From Caballeronia cordobensis (lineage in GTDB: Bacteria > Pseudomonadota > Gammaproteobacteria > Burkholderiales > Burkholderiaceae): DNA of 64,000 nt. The translations under genes were made by a program, and so were the position numbers. The stretch is taken from assembly GCF_001544575.2 (NCBI RefSeq), contig NZ_FCNY02000006.1, positions 310,001-374,000 of the forward strand, written 5' to 3'. Every line of letters starts with the position of its first letter. Position 1 is the first letter of the stretch. The notes under the pieces are model-generated. The model was not told the DNA's origin and searched no databases. It was given only the letters and a program-made list of their open reading frames with translations. Positions 9,143-17,737 of this stretch are shown here, piece after piece.

Positions 9143-10228
9143 ATGACCCGACTGGCCCGAAAGCTCGCATGCATCGTCGCCCTCGCACTGCTCTCGACGT
9201 CGCTCGCGCTCGCTTGCACGCGCGCGCTGTACGTCGGCGACAAGGGCCTCGTGATAACGGGCCGCACGATGGACTGGTCCGAAGACATGCGCTCGAATCT
9301 CTGGGTGATGCCCGCGGGGATCGATCGCGACGGTAACGCGGGCCCGCGCTCGATCAAGTGGAAGTCGAAGTACGGCAGTGTCGTGGTATCGGGCTATGAG
9401 ATCGGCACGGTGGACGGCATGAACGAACGCGGGCTCGTCGCCAATGCGCTTTATCTCGCGGAGACCGACTACGGCAAGCCCGATCCCAAGCGCGATCCGA
9501 TGTCGATCAGCCTGTGGGCGCAATACGCGCTCGATAACTTCGCGACCGTCGGGCAAGCGGTCTACGTGATGTCGCGCGAGCCGTTCCAGATCATCGCGCC
9601 GCCGCTGCCCAACGGCAAGCCGCTGACCATTCACCTGTCCTTGTCGGATGCGCGCGGCGATTCCGCGATCTTCGAATACATCAACGGCAAGCTGATCATC
9701 CATCAGGGCAAGAAGTACAAGGTCATGACGAACTCGCCCATCTACGACGAGCAACTCGCGATCGATACGTACTGGAAGAGCGTCGGCGGCCTGGGCTTCC
9801 TGCCGGGCACGAACCGCGCGGCGGACCGCTTCGTGCGCGCGTCCTTTCTGCTCGACGCCATCCCGAAGCAGGCCGATCCGAACTACATGGCGGGCGTGCC
9901 GCAGGGCTCGTATTCGTTTCAGGCCGTGGCGAGCGTGATGAGCGTGATGCGGTCGGTGAGCGTGCCGCTTGGCATCAGCACGCCGGAGCAGCCGAATCTT
10001 TCTTCGACGATATGGCGCACGGTCTCGGATCAGCAGAACATGATCTATTACTTCGATTCGGCGACGCGGCCCGATACGTTCTGGGTCTCGCTCAAGAAGC
10101 TCAACCTGAATCCGGGCGCGCCGGTGATGAAGCTCACGATCGATGCGGGGCAGGTTTTTTCCGGCGAAACAGCGGGCAATTTCGTCGCCACGCCCGCGTT
10201 CGCGTTCATGCCCGCGAAGGCGCCTTGA
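9143..10228 (+). CDS. Exported choloylglycine hydrolase/penicillin V acylase family enzyme
   Basis: A linear-amide C-N hydrolase of the Ntn superfamily. A signal peptide ends in LALA, directly followed by CTRALY, so export would expose Cys as the N-terminal nucleophile. Downstream are GRTMDWSEDM and the Asn/Arg-containing VDGMNERGLVANALYL, typical of the family. Gram-negative members often cleave penicillin V and acyl-homoserine lactones, so a quorum-quenching role is possible. The start at 9143 has AGGAAA at ideal spacing; an in-frame ATG at 9128 lacks a good site. Confidence 0.87.
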   Translation: MTRLARKLACIVALALLSTSLALACTRALYVGDKGLVITGRTMDWSEDMRSNLWVMPAGIDRDGNAGPRSIKWKSKYGSVVVSGYEIGTVDGMNERGLVANALYLAETDYGKPDPKRDPMSISLWAQYALDNFATVGQAVYVMSREPFQIIAPPLPNGKPLTIHLSLSDARGDSAIFEYINGKLIIHQGKKYKVMTNSPIYDEQLAIDTYWKSVGGLGFLPGTNRAADRFVRASFLLDAIPKQADPNYMAGVPQGSYSFQAVASVMSVMRSVSVPLGISTPEQPNLSSTIWRTVSDQQNMIYYFDSATRPDTFWVSLKKLNLNPGAPVMKLTIDAGQVFSGETAGNFVATPAFAFMPAKAP

Positions 10229-10272
10229 AGGGCTATCGAAACGAAACGGGGCATCGACCTCGCCCGCGCAGG

Positions 10273-10278
10273 TAAAAT
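10273..10278 (+). promoter_or_regulatory. Possible -10 box for the motor operon
   Basis: TAAAAT lies 27 nt before the GTG of the DUF3348 gene, with a start expected near 10285. No convincing -35 hexamer is seen, so either an activator is needed or this is coincidence. Confidence 0.3.
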
Positions 10279-10304
10279 AGCGAGCTTTTGCCCCCGGGGA
10301 ACCT

Positions 10305-11000
10305 GTGCAAGGCTCGAAGCGCACGGCATTCAGCGGCCCGGCGCTCGTTCGCCTGCTGGCACATTTTGCCGATCTCGACGTACAAGAACCCGCTCAATCG
10401 CTGTCGGACCGTCTGAGCCAATGGCTCGGCTGGACCGATGCGATCGCGCTCTCGACCGCGCTCGCGACCGATCCGCCCGCCGTCTCCGGCGCGCGATCCG
10501 CCGCGCGCAACGTGGAAGACGAGTGCGCGCGCGTGCGGACATCGCTCGCCGGCGCGCTCGCGCGCGAAGATGCGGCCGCGCGCCGCAGGCATCGCGCCGC
10601 CGTGCAGCCGGCAGCGGATCAGCCTGACGCCGATTTCGCGGACTTCCGTCAGCGCTATGTGTCCCTGCAGCAAGCCATGGACACCGATATCGGCGCGCTG
10701 CGCACGCGTCTCAGATCGATGCTCGCGGCGAGATCGCCCGAGATGGCGCGTCTCGCCGTCGTCGATGCCGTGATGGAACAGGCACTGAGCGCGCGCGAGC
10801 GTGCTCTGCTCGCGAATGTGCCCGCGCTGCTCGGCAAGCATTTCGAGCGCCTGAAGCACGCGCACGCTTCAGCGGAGACATCCGCGCCCGGCGCGTGGCT
10901 CGACGTGTTCCGCAAGGATCTGCAAAGCGTCGTGCTCGCCGAACTGGATGTTCGTTTTCAACCGATCGAAGGCTTGCTCGCGGCTCTTCGCACCCGCTAA
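10305..11000 (+). CDS. DUF3348 family protein, first gene of motor-like operon
   Basis: A 231-residue soluble, mostly helical protein with the DUF3348-type N-terminus (FSGPALVRLLAHFADLDV) and Arg/Ala-rich helices. There is no signal peptide or membrane segment, so it should be cytoplasmic. Its start is a GTG preceded by GGGGA. It opens a four-gene operon with a MotA-like channel protein, a MotB/OmpA-like stator protein and DUF2894. The gene order suggests it is an effector, regulator or tail-binding partner of that complex. The function is not known. Confidence 0.8.
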   Translation: MQGSKRTAFSGPALVRLLAHFADLDVQEPAQSLSDRLSQWLGWTDAIALSTALATDPPAVSGARSAARNVEDECARVRTSLAGALAREDAAARRRHRAAVQPAADQPDADFADFRQRYVSLQQAMDTDIGALRTRLRSMLAARSPEMARLAVVDAVMEQALSARERALLANVPALLGKHFERLKHAHASAETSAPGAWLDVFRKDLQSVVLAELDVRFQPIEGLLAALRTR

Positions 11001-11010
11001 CTGGCTCGCT

Positions 11011-13224
11011 ATGCCCCGAAATCTATTGAACATCGCCGTCTTCTCGATTGGTCTCGCCGCGATCTGCGGCATCGGTATCGCTTATATCGGCTCGAATGCG
11101 GTCGCGTTCGCCGTCAGCGTCGTGATCGCCGCATGCTATCTCGCGGGCGCGGCCGAACTGCGCCGCTTTCACCAGATCACCGGCACGCTGGAGCAGGCCA
11201 TCGCGCAACTCGCGAGCGCGCCGCGCAGCCTCGCCGTGTGGCTCGATACGCTGCATCCGAGCCTGCGCAATGCGGTGCGCCTGCGAATCGAAGGCGAACG
11301 CGCGGCCTTGCCCGGTCCGGCGCTCGCGCCGTATCTCGTCGGCCTGCTGGTGTTGCTGGGCATGCTCGGCACGCTGCTCGGCATGGTCGCGACCTTGCGC
11401 GGCACGGGCACCGCGCTGCAGAGCGCATCGGACCTCACGGCGATCCGCGCATCGCTCGCCGCGCCGGTCACGGGTCTCGGCTTCGCGTTCGGCACGTCGA
11501 TCGCGGGCGTCGCGGGCTCCGCGATGCTCGGCCTCTTGTCCACCTTGTGCCGGCGCGACCGTCTGCATGTAACGCAGCAACTCGACGCGAAAATCGCGGG
11601 CACGCTGCGTGTCTTCACGCAGGCGCATCAGCGCGAAGAGACGTTCAAGATGCTTCGGCTCCAGACGGAACTGATGCCCAAGCTCGTCGATCGCCTTCAG
11701 TCGATGACGCTCGCGATCGAGCAGCAAAGCCTTGCCGCGAACGAGCGGCAACTCGCGAATCAGGATGCGTTCCACGCGAAGACGGAGACGGCTTACCGGC
11801 GGCTCGCGACCTCGGTCGAGTTGTCCCTGAAGCAGAGCGTCGCGGACAGCGCGCGGGCCGCGAGCGCCGCGCTCCAGCCCATCATGCAGACGACGATGGA
11901 CGGCATCGCGCGCGAAGTCAGCGCTTTGCACGGCAACGTCGAACAGGCGGTCACGCAACAACTCGAAGGGCTGTCGAGCGGATTCGAGGCGTCTTCGGCG
12001 AAGGTCGCGGAGATCTGGAACGCATCGGTTGCGGAGCATGCGCAGTCGAACGCGGCGCTCGCCGGCGAGATGGGCGCATCGCTCGATCGTTTCGCGCAGG
12101 CCTTCGATCAGCGTGCGGCGAGTCTCGTCGATGGCGTGTCCGCGCAGATGGAGCGCGTGTCGAGCGGGCTGGAGTCGTCGGTTGCGAAACACGGGCAATC
12201 GAACGATGCGCTCGTCGTGCGCATGGAGGCGTCGCTGGATCGCTTCGCGCAGACTTTCGATGCGCGTTCTTCCGGCCTGATCGATGGCGTCTCGAGCCGT
12301 CTCGAAGCGGCGACGGGCAGCATGTCGCACGCCTGGACCGATGCGCTCGCCCAGCACGTGCGCGCCAGCGAGCAGACAGCCGCGCAGAACCAAGGTGCAC
12401 TGACGGCGGCGGTGGCGAGCTTCGAAGAACACGCGGCAGCGCTCGTGCAATCGGTCGATCAGCGCAGCGAAGCGCGTCTCGATGCATGGAGCGATACGCT
12501 CGACACGATGGCCGCGTCGCTGCGCGAGCACTGGCAGGCAGCGAGCGCGGCGACGGCGGATCGTCAGAAAGAGATCTGCGACGCGCTCGCGCAAACCGCG
12601 CGCGACATGTCCGCGCAATCGCAGGCGCACGCGAGCGCGACCATGGCGGAGATCGGGCGTCTCGTGCAGGCTGCGTCGGAGGCGCCGAAAGCGGCGGCCG
12701 AAGTCGTCGCCGAAATGCGTCAGAAGCTCTCCGATTCGATGGTGCGCGATACCGCGATGCTCGAAGAACGCAGTCGTCTGCTGGCGACGGTCGAAACCCT
12801 GCTCGATGCGGTGAATCACGCATCGAACGAGCAGCGTGCCGCCATCGACGCACTGGTCGAATCTTCCTCGACCGTGCTCGAACGTGTCGGCACTCAGTTC
12901 ACGGGCACGGTCGAATCCGAAGCCGGCAAGCTCAACGCGATGGCCGCGCAGGTGACGGCGAGCGCGGTCGAAACGGCGAGCCTGTCGGATGCGTTTGGCG
13001 CGGCGGTGCAGGCCTTCGGTGAATCGAACGACAAGCTCGTCGCGCATCTGGAGCGCATCGAAAGCGCGCTCGGCAAATCGCTTGCACGCAGCGATGAGCA
13101 ACTCGCGTATTACGTCGCGCAGGCGAAGGAAGTCATCGATCTGAGCATGCTGTCGCAGAAGCAGATCGTCGAGGACTTGCAGCATCTCGCGGGTCAGCGC
13201 GTGGCCGGAGCACGGGCGGCATGA
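11011..13224 (+). CDS. DUF802 protein: MotA/ExbB/ZorA-like channel subunit with long coiled-coil tail
   Basis: A 737-residue inner-membrane protein. Two membrane segments lie at about residues 5-48. Segments at about 106-130 (LLGMLGTLLGMVATL) and 150-178 (APVTGLGFAFGTSIAGVAGS) read like TM3 and TM4 of MotA/TolQ/ExbB, including a Thr where ExbB lines the ion path. From about 185 to the end it is a helical coiled coil with a 51-residue internal repeat. This plan matches ZorA of Zorya anti-phage systems. The ATG at 11011 (11 nt after the DUF3348 stop) was chosen; the frame extends to 10948. It overlaps the OmpA gene by ATGA. Confidence 0.85.
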   Translation: MPRNLLNIAVFSIGLAAICGIGIAYIGSNAVAFAVSVVIAACYLAGAAELRRFHQITGTLEQAIAQLASAPRSLAVWLDTLHPSLRNAVRLRIEGERAALPGPALAPYLVGLLVLLGMLGTLLGMVATLRGTGTALQSASDLTAIRASLAAPVTGLGFAFGTSIAGVAGSAMLGLLSTLCRRDRLHVTQQLDAKIAGTLRVFTQAHQREETFKMLRLQTELMPKLVDRLQSMTLAIEQQSLAANERQLANQDAFHAKTETAYRRLATSVELSLKQSVADSARAASAALQPIMQTTMDGIAREVSALHGNVEQAVTQQLEGLSSGFEASSAKVAEIWNASVAEHAQSNAALAGEMGASLDRFAQAFDQRAASLVDGVSAQMERVSSGLESSVAKHGQSNDALVVRMEASLDRFAQTFDARSSGLIDGVSSRLEAATGSMSHAWTDALAQHVRASEQTAAQNQGALTAAVASFEEHAAALVQSVDQRSEARLDAWSDTLDTMAASLREHWQAASAATADRQKEICDALAQTARDMSAQSQAHASATMAEIGRLVQAASEAPKAAAEVVAEMRQKLSDSMVRDTAMLEERSRLLATVETLLDAVNHASNEQRAAIDALVESSSTVLERVGTQFTGTVESEAGKLNAMAAQVTASAVETASLSDAFGAAVQAFGESNDKLVAHLERIESALGKSLARSDEQLAYYVAQAKEVIDLSMLSQKQIVEDLQHLAGQRVAGARAA
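12031..12306 (+). repeat. Tandem 153-nt coding repeat in the coiled-coil tail
   Basis: Residues starting at 341 and at 392 of the channel protein repeat with a 51-residue period: an A-H-QSN-AL-M-A segment followed by SLDRFAQAFD, then the same pattern with SLDRFAQTFD. The DNA copies at 12079 and 12232 are exactly 153 nt apart and differ mainly at synonymous or conservative positions. The second copy decays after about 12306. Confidence 0.75.
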
Positions 13225-13868
13225 ACGAGGACATCGACGGCGGCACCGAATACGCCGCACCGATCTGGGCCGCATTCGCCGATCTGATGTCGGTGCTGCT
13301 GGGCGCGTTCGTGCTGATCCTCGTCGGCGTCATCGGCGTGCAGTTGCAGCTCGAGACCAAGCTCGACGAAGAAGTGAAGCACCGGCAGGAAGAAACGCAG
13401 CGCCGTCAGACGCTCGAACAGGCGCTCGCGGGGCCGCTCGCATCGGGACGCGTGACGCTCGTCAACGGGCGCATCGGCATCAGCGGCAACGTGCTCTTCG
13501 CGCTCAATTCCGATCAGTTGCAGCCGCAGGGCCGCGACGTGCTGAAGAGCCTGGCCGGACCGCTGTCCACGTATCTTCGCGCGCATGAAGAGATTCTCAT
13601 GGTGAGCGGTTTCGCGGACGATCAGCAGGTCCACGAGAACAACCGCCGTTTCGCGGACAACTGGGAGCTCTCCGCGAAACGCGCATTGACGGTGACGCGC
13701 GCGCTGATCGATGCGGGCGTGCCGTCGCCATCGGTGTTCGCGGCGGCCTTCGGCTCCGAGCAGCCCGTGAGTTCCAACGCGGACGAAGAAGGGCGCGCGA
13801 AGAACCGGCGCGTCGAGATTTCGGCCGTGCCGCGGCCGACGAACGGCGTCGCGAAGGCTCATGAATAA
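13221..13868 (+). CDS. MotB/ZorB-like OmpA-domain stator protein
   Basis: A 215-residue protein with one membrane segment at about residues 15-40 containing Asp21 in AAFADLMSVLLGAF. This aligns by eye with the proton-binding Asp of MotB (YADFMTAMM) and of ZorB. A short linker leads to a C-terminal OmpA peptidoglycan-binding domain (about 80-205) with NSDQLQPQGRDVL, GFADD, LSAKRA and NRRVEI. It would anchor the MotA-like partner encoded upstream to the cell wall. It overlaps both neighbours (4 nt and 8 nt), so translation is coupled. Confidence 0.88.
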   Translation: MNEDIDGGTEYAAPIWAAFADLMSVLLGAFVLILVGVIGVQLQLETKLDEEVKHRQEETQRRQTLEQALAGPLASGRVTLVNGRIGISGNVLFALNSDQLQPQGRDVLKSLAGPLSTYLRAHEEILMVSGFADDQQVHENNRRFADNWELSAKRALTVTRALIDAGVPSPSVFAAAFGSEQPVSSNADEEGRAKNRRVEISAVPRPTNGVAKAHE

Positions 13869-14436
13869 CGCGGCATCCGCGCGCGCGATGCTCGACGCGT
13901 GGCGCGCGAACGGCGACGATCGCGCGAATCCCGTGCGCTTTCATCTCATCGATGCGCTGGACCGGCGCGCGGCGGCGCATGAAGGCGAAGCGCGTCGCAT
14001 GATCGACGAACGGATCGCGCAATTGCTCGATGCGTACCGGCGCGATATCGATGCGATGAACGTGCCTATCGCGACTAAAGAGGTGCCGCGCGGTCCGCTT
14101 GCCGCACTCGTCGACGACATCGCGAAGCAATCGGCGATGAACCCGGCGGCGCATGCGGAATTGCTCGATTACTTTCGCGCGGTGTGGTCGAAGGTCAGCG
14201 CGGAGAAGCAGTGGCGCGATTCGTTCGCGCAGGTGCCGAAGAACGCGGGCCCGCTCAATTCCAGCAGTCTCGTGCATCGTTCGCTCTCGCTCATGCGCGA
14301 GCTATCGCCGGCGTATCTTCAGCAATTCCTCTCGTACATCGATGCGCTTTCATGGATGGAAGCGATGAACGGTCCCGTCACGGCCGTATCGAAAGAGGCG
14401 TCGAACGCGAAGAAGGGCGGACGCAGAAAGAAATAG
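13861..14436 (+). CDS. DUF2894 family protein, last gene of motor-like operon
   Basis: A 191-residue soluble protein of the DUF2894 type, starting inside the last codons of the OmpA gene. The N-terminal half has helices (RFHLIDALDRRAAAHEGEAR), the centre has GPLNSSSLVHRSLSLMRELSPAYLQQFLSYIDALSW split over two helices, and it ends in a basic KKGGRRKK tail that could bind nucleic acid. There is no signal or membrane segment. It always seems to travel with DUF3348, DUF802 and the OmpA protein in my memory of Burkholderia genomes, which implies a joint role. Function unknown. Confidence 0.8.
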   Translation: MNNAASARAMLDAWRANGDDRANPVRFHLIDALDRRAAAHEGEARRMIDERIAQLLDAYRRDIDAMNVPIATKEVPRGPLAALVDDIAKQSAMNPAAHAELLDYFRAVWSKVSAEKQWRDSFAQVPKNAGPLNSSSLVHRSLSLMRELSPAYLQQFLSYIDALSWMEAMNGPVTAVSKEASNAKKGGRRKK

Positions 14437-14439
14437 AAC

Positions 14440-14470
14440 GCGCCGCGCGATGCGTGCCATCGCGCGGCGC
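14440..14470. terminator. Perfect 13-bp hairpin between convergent operons
   Basis: GCGCCGCGCGATG and its exact complement flank a 5-nt loop, just after the DUF2894 stop and just before the stop of the leftward transketolase operon. There is no T-run on either side, so it may act as a transcript-end barrier rather than a classical intrinsic terminator. Confidence 0.55.
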
Positions 14471-14488
14471 AACGGCGCAGTGGCGTTA

Positions 14489-15472
14489 TTACGCCAGCCA
14501 GCCTTTGATCGTGCTCGCCATCACGTTCGTCGAAATGCCATAGCGATCGTGCAAGGTGGGCAGGGCGCCCGCATCGAGGAAGGCATCCGGCAGTGCAATC
14601 TGGCGATACGTCGGCGTGACGCCCGCCGTCAGCAGCGCGGTCGCGACTGCTTCACCCAGCCCGCCGATCGTCGTATGATTTTCCGCCACCACGACGAGAC
14701 GGCCCGAACGCTTCGCCTCGCGGATGATCGTTTCGGTATCGAGCGGCTTGATCGTCGGTGCGTGCAGCACGGCGACATCGACGTTATCGGCCTGCAGCGC
14801 CTTGGCGGTTTCGAGCGCGCGCATCGTCAGGATTCCGGATGAAATGATGAGCACGTCGCGGCCGTCGCGCAGCAGCTTTGCCCGGCCGAGTTCGAACTGG
14901 TAGTCGTATTCGTCGAGCACGGCGGGCACGTTGCCGCGCAACAGGCGCGCATACACCGGGCCCTTATGCGCGGCAATCGCGGGCACCATCTGCTCGATAT
15001 CGAGCGCATCGCACGGATCGATCACCGTCATGTTCGGCATCGCGCGCATCAGCGCGAGGTCTTCCGCGGCCTGATGGCTCGGGCCATAACCGGTCGTGAG
15101 CCCGGGCAACGCCGCGACGATCTTCACATCGAGATTGTCTTCGGCGATCGTCTGATGGATGAAGTCGTACGCGCGTCGCGTCGCGAACACCGCATAGGTC
15201 GTAACGAACGGTTGCGCGCCTTCATGCGCGAAGCCCGCGGCCGCGCCCATCAGCAATTGCTCGGCCATGCCCATCTGATAGTAACGCTCGGGAAATTCCT
15301 TCGCGAAGATATGCAGGTCCGTGTACTTGCCGAGATCGGCCGTCATGCCGATGACGTTGCTCTTCTTACGCGCAAGCTCGACCAGTGCATGGCCGAACGG
15401 CGCGGAACGCGTGACCTGTCCTTCGCTTGCGATCGATGCGATCATCGCCGATGTCTTGAGGCGCGTGCTCAT
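14489..15472 (-). CDS. Transketolase, C-terminal subunit (split enzyme)
   Basis: A 327-residue polypeptide corresponding to the C-terminal half of transketolase (pyrimidine-binding and C-terminal domains). The cofactor-activating Glu lies in RYYQMGMAEQLLMGAAAG, and GPSHQAAEDLALMRA matches the family. The true start is the ATG at 15472, overlapping the upstream N-subunit stop by ATGA. Together the two subunits should transfer two-carbon ketol units with thiamine diphosphate. Split transketolases of this type often sit in peripheral sugar pathways rather than the housekeeping pentose phosphate route. Confidence 0.9.
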   Translation of the reverse strand: MSTRLKTSAMIASIASEGQVTRSAPFGHALVELARKKSNVIGMTADLGKYTDLHIFAKEFPERYYQMGMAEQLLMGAAAGFAHEGAQPFVTTYAVFATRRAYDFIHQTIAEDNLDVKIVAALPGLTTGYGPSHQAAEDLALMRAMPNMTVIDPCDALDIEQMVPAIAAHKGPVYARLLRGNVPAVLDEYDYQFELGRAKLLRDGRDVLIISSGILTMRALETAKALQADNVDVAVLHAPTIKPLDTETIIREAKRSGRLVVVAENHTTIGGLGEAVATALLTAGVTPTYRQIALPDAFLDAGALPTLHDRYGISTNVMASTIKGWLA

Positions 15473-16311
15473 GCTTGTCTCCCTGCTTCGAGTGCTTCGA
15501 GCGCCAGTTGCCATTCGTGGGCATCGACGCGGATGAAATGGTTTTTCTCGCGCTGTTCGAGGAAGGGCACGCCGCAGCCCATCTTCGTATCGCACACGAT
15601 GATGCGCGGCTTCGCTTCCTTCAGATTGCGCGCGTTGTCGAAGGCCTGCTTCACGGCGTCGATATCGTTGCCGTTCACGCGCTGCGTGTACCAGCCGAAG
15701 GCTTCGAGTTTCTCGACGAGCGGCTCGAACGCCATGATCTGCGTCGAAGGGCCATCGGCTTGCTGATTGTTCACGTCGATCATCGCGATGAGGTTATCGA
15801 GCTTCCAGTGCGCCGCCGACATGAGGCCTTCCCAGATCGAGCCTTCGTCGAGCTCGCCATCGGAGAAGAGCGTGTAGACGAAGGACTTCGAACCCTTGCG
15901 CTTGAGGCCGAGACAGCGGCCGACCGCAATCGTGAGACCTTGCCCCAGCGAGCCGCCGGACATTTCCATGCCGGGCGTGTAGCTCGCCATGCCGGACATG
16001 GGCAGGCGGCTGTCGTCGCTGCCGTAGGTTTCGAGTTCTTCCTGCGGCAGGATGCCGGCTTCGAAGAGCGCGGCGTACAGCGCGATTGCGTAGTGGCCGT
16101 TCGAGAGCAGGAAGCGGTCGCGTTCTTCCCATTCGGGATCGTCGGGGCGGTAGTTCATCGCGCCGAAGTACGCGACGGCCAGCACGTCGGCGATATCGAG
16201 CGCCTGGCCGATATAGCCCTGGCCTTGCACTTCGCCCATCAGAAGCGCGTTGCGGCGAATGCGGTAGGCGCGCTCGGCGAGCGTCACCTCCTCGATGACG
16301 GGAGTACTCAT
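15469..16311 (-). CDS. Transketolase, N-terminal subunit (split enzyme)
   Basis: A 280-residue polypeptide matching the thiamine diphosphate-binding half of transketolase. The stretch LSNGHYAIALYAALFEAG, the GGSLGQGLTIAVG loop and the cofactor/Mg motif GDG-equivalent SDGELDEGSIWEGLMSA ending in IDVNNQQ are all visible. It overlaps the C-subunit gene by 4 nt and follows the MFS gene by 29 nt, giving a clear operon. The partner halves must assemble for activity. The donor and acceptor sugars are unknown. Confidence 0.9.
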   Translation of the reverse strand: MSTPVIEEVTLAERAYRIRRNALLMGEVQGQGYIGQALDIADVLAVAYFGAMNYRPDDPEWEERDRFLLSNGHYAIALYAALFEAGILPQEELETYGSDDSRLPMSGMASYTPGMEMSGGSLGQGLTIAVGRCLGLKRKGSKSFVYTLFSDGELDEGSIWEGLMSAAHWKLDNLIAMIDVNNQQADGPSTQIMAFEPLVEKLEAFGWYTQRVNGNDIDAVKQAFDNARNLKEAKPRIIVCDTKMGCGVPFLEQREKNHFIRVDAHEWQLALEALEAGRQA

Positions 16312-16340
16312 GTGTTGTCTCCTTGAGTAGTGGATTGGAT

Positions 16341-17669
16341 TCAGCGATTGACCGTCTTGGCCGGTACGAAGAACACGAGCGCCGCACCCAGTACGACGGC
16401 CAGCGAGATGAAGATCAGACCCGCGGTCGATTTGCCCGTGAAGTCATTGAGCCAGCCGACGATCGCCGGCGAGAAGAAGCCCGCGAGATTGGCGAAGCAG
16501 TTCACCGCCGCGATGCCCGCCGCCGCCGACATGCCGCCGAGCACCGCGGTAGGCAACGACCAGAATTGCGACGACGACGCGAGAATGCCCGCCGCCGCGA
16601 CGCTCACGCAGACAATCGAGGCGCCCACGCTGCCGAGCATCGGCAAGGTGGCGAAGCCGGCTGCGGAGATGAGCATCGGAATCGCGAGATGAAGGCGGCG
16701 TTCGCGGCGCTTGTCCGCGCTTGCGCCGATCAGCGGCAGGGCGACGATGGCGCAGAGATACGGAATCGCGGTGAGAATGCCGACCCACAGCGGGTCCGCT
16801 ACACCAGTGCGGCGGATGATCGTCGGCAGCCAGAAGGTCAGGCCATATTGACCCAGCACGACGCAGAAGTAGATCGCGGCCATCAGCCACAGACGACGAT
16901 CGCCGATGAACGAACGGATCGATACGTGTTCGACCGTCTGCGCGTTGTCTTTCTCGACGTTGCGGGCGAGCAGCGCCTTTTCCGCATCGGTGAGCCACTT
17001 CGCACCCGCGATGCCATTGTCGAGATAGAACAGGATCGCGACGCCGAGAAAGAGCGAGGGCAAGGCTTCGAGCATGAAGAGCCACTTCCATCCGGCGAGC
17101 CCGTGCACGTTCTGGAACGCATGCATGATGTAGCCGGAAAGCGGCCCGCCGACGATGCCCGCGAGCGGAATCGCCATGAAGAAGAGCGAAAGCGCTTTGG
17201 CGCGGCGCGCGGCGGGAAACCAGTACGTGAGATAGAGAATCACGCCGGGCGCGAAGCCCGCTTCGGCGACGCCGAGCAGAAAGCGCAGCACATAGAACAT
17301 CGTGGGCGACTTGACGAACACGAAGCTCGCCGAGATCACGGCCCACGTGAGCATGATGCGTGCGAGCCAGTTGCGTGCGCCGACTTTATGCAGGATCACG
17401 TTGCTGGGCACTTCGAACAGGAAGTAGCCGAGAAAGAAGATGCCTGCGCCGATGCCGTAGACGGTTTCGGAGAAGCGCAGATCGTTGAGCATCTGCAGCT
17501 TGGCGAAGCCGACATTCACGCGGTCGAGATACGCGCCGAGATAGCACAGCATCAGAAAGGGAATGAGCCGGCGTCCGACCTTGGCATAGGTCTTCGATTC
17601 GAAGCTCGTAGCTTCCGCGGACGAGGCGAACTCGGCCGTTGCCGTCGATGCGGCCAACTTGGATTTCAT
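16341..17669 (-). CDS. MFS transporter, ACS (anion:cation symporter) type
   Basis: A 442-residue twelve-segment inner-membrane transporter. The opening RRLIPFLMLCYLGAYLDRVN is the typical ACS/phthalate-permease-family first segment, and a loop at mid-protein separates the two six-helix halves. The ATG at 17669 with a GGAGAC site upstream was chosen; the frame is open further upstream but only with shadow-like basic sequence. It lies between the SDR and split transketolase genes, so it probably imports the substrate of that operon, plausibly a sugar acid. Confidence 0.88.
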   Translation of the reverse strand: MKSKLAASTATAEFASSAEATSFESKTYAKVGRRLIPFLMLCYLGAYLDRVNVGFAKLQMLNDLRFSETVYGIGAGIFFLGYFLFEVPSNVILHKVGARNWLARIMLTWAVISASFVFVKSPTMFYVLRFLLGVAEAGFAPGVILYLTYWFPAARRAKALSLFFMAIPLAGIVGGPLSGYIMHAFQNVHGLAGWKWLFMLEALPSLFLGVAILFYLDNGIAGAKWLTDAEKALLARNVEKDNAQTVEHVSIRSFIGDRRLWLMAAIYFCVVLGQYGLTFWLPTIIRRTGVADPLWVGILTAIPYLCAIVALPLIGASADKRRERRLHLAIPMLISAAGFATLPMLGSVGASIVCVSVAAAGILASSSQFWSLPTAVLGGMSAAAGIAAVNCFANLAGFFSPAIVGWLNDFTGKSTAGLIFISLAVVLGAALVFFVPAKTVNR

Positions 17670-17737
17670 GATTGCTTGTCTCCTGCCATGTCGATGGTGC
17701 GGCGCCCCGGTTTTCCGAGTGCGCCTCGGTGCTGCGA

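Noticed and set aside
10353-10372. TGGCAC followed by TTGC, resembling a sigma-54 promoter
   Set aside because: The GG to GC spacing is about 8 rather than 10 bases and the site lies inside the DUF3348 coding region.
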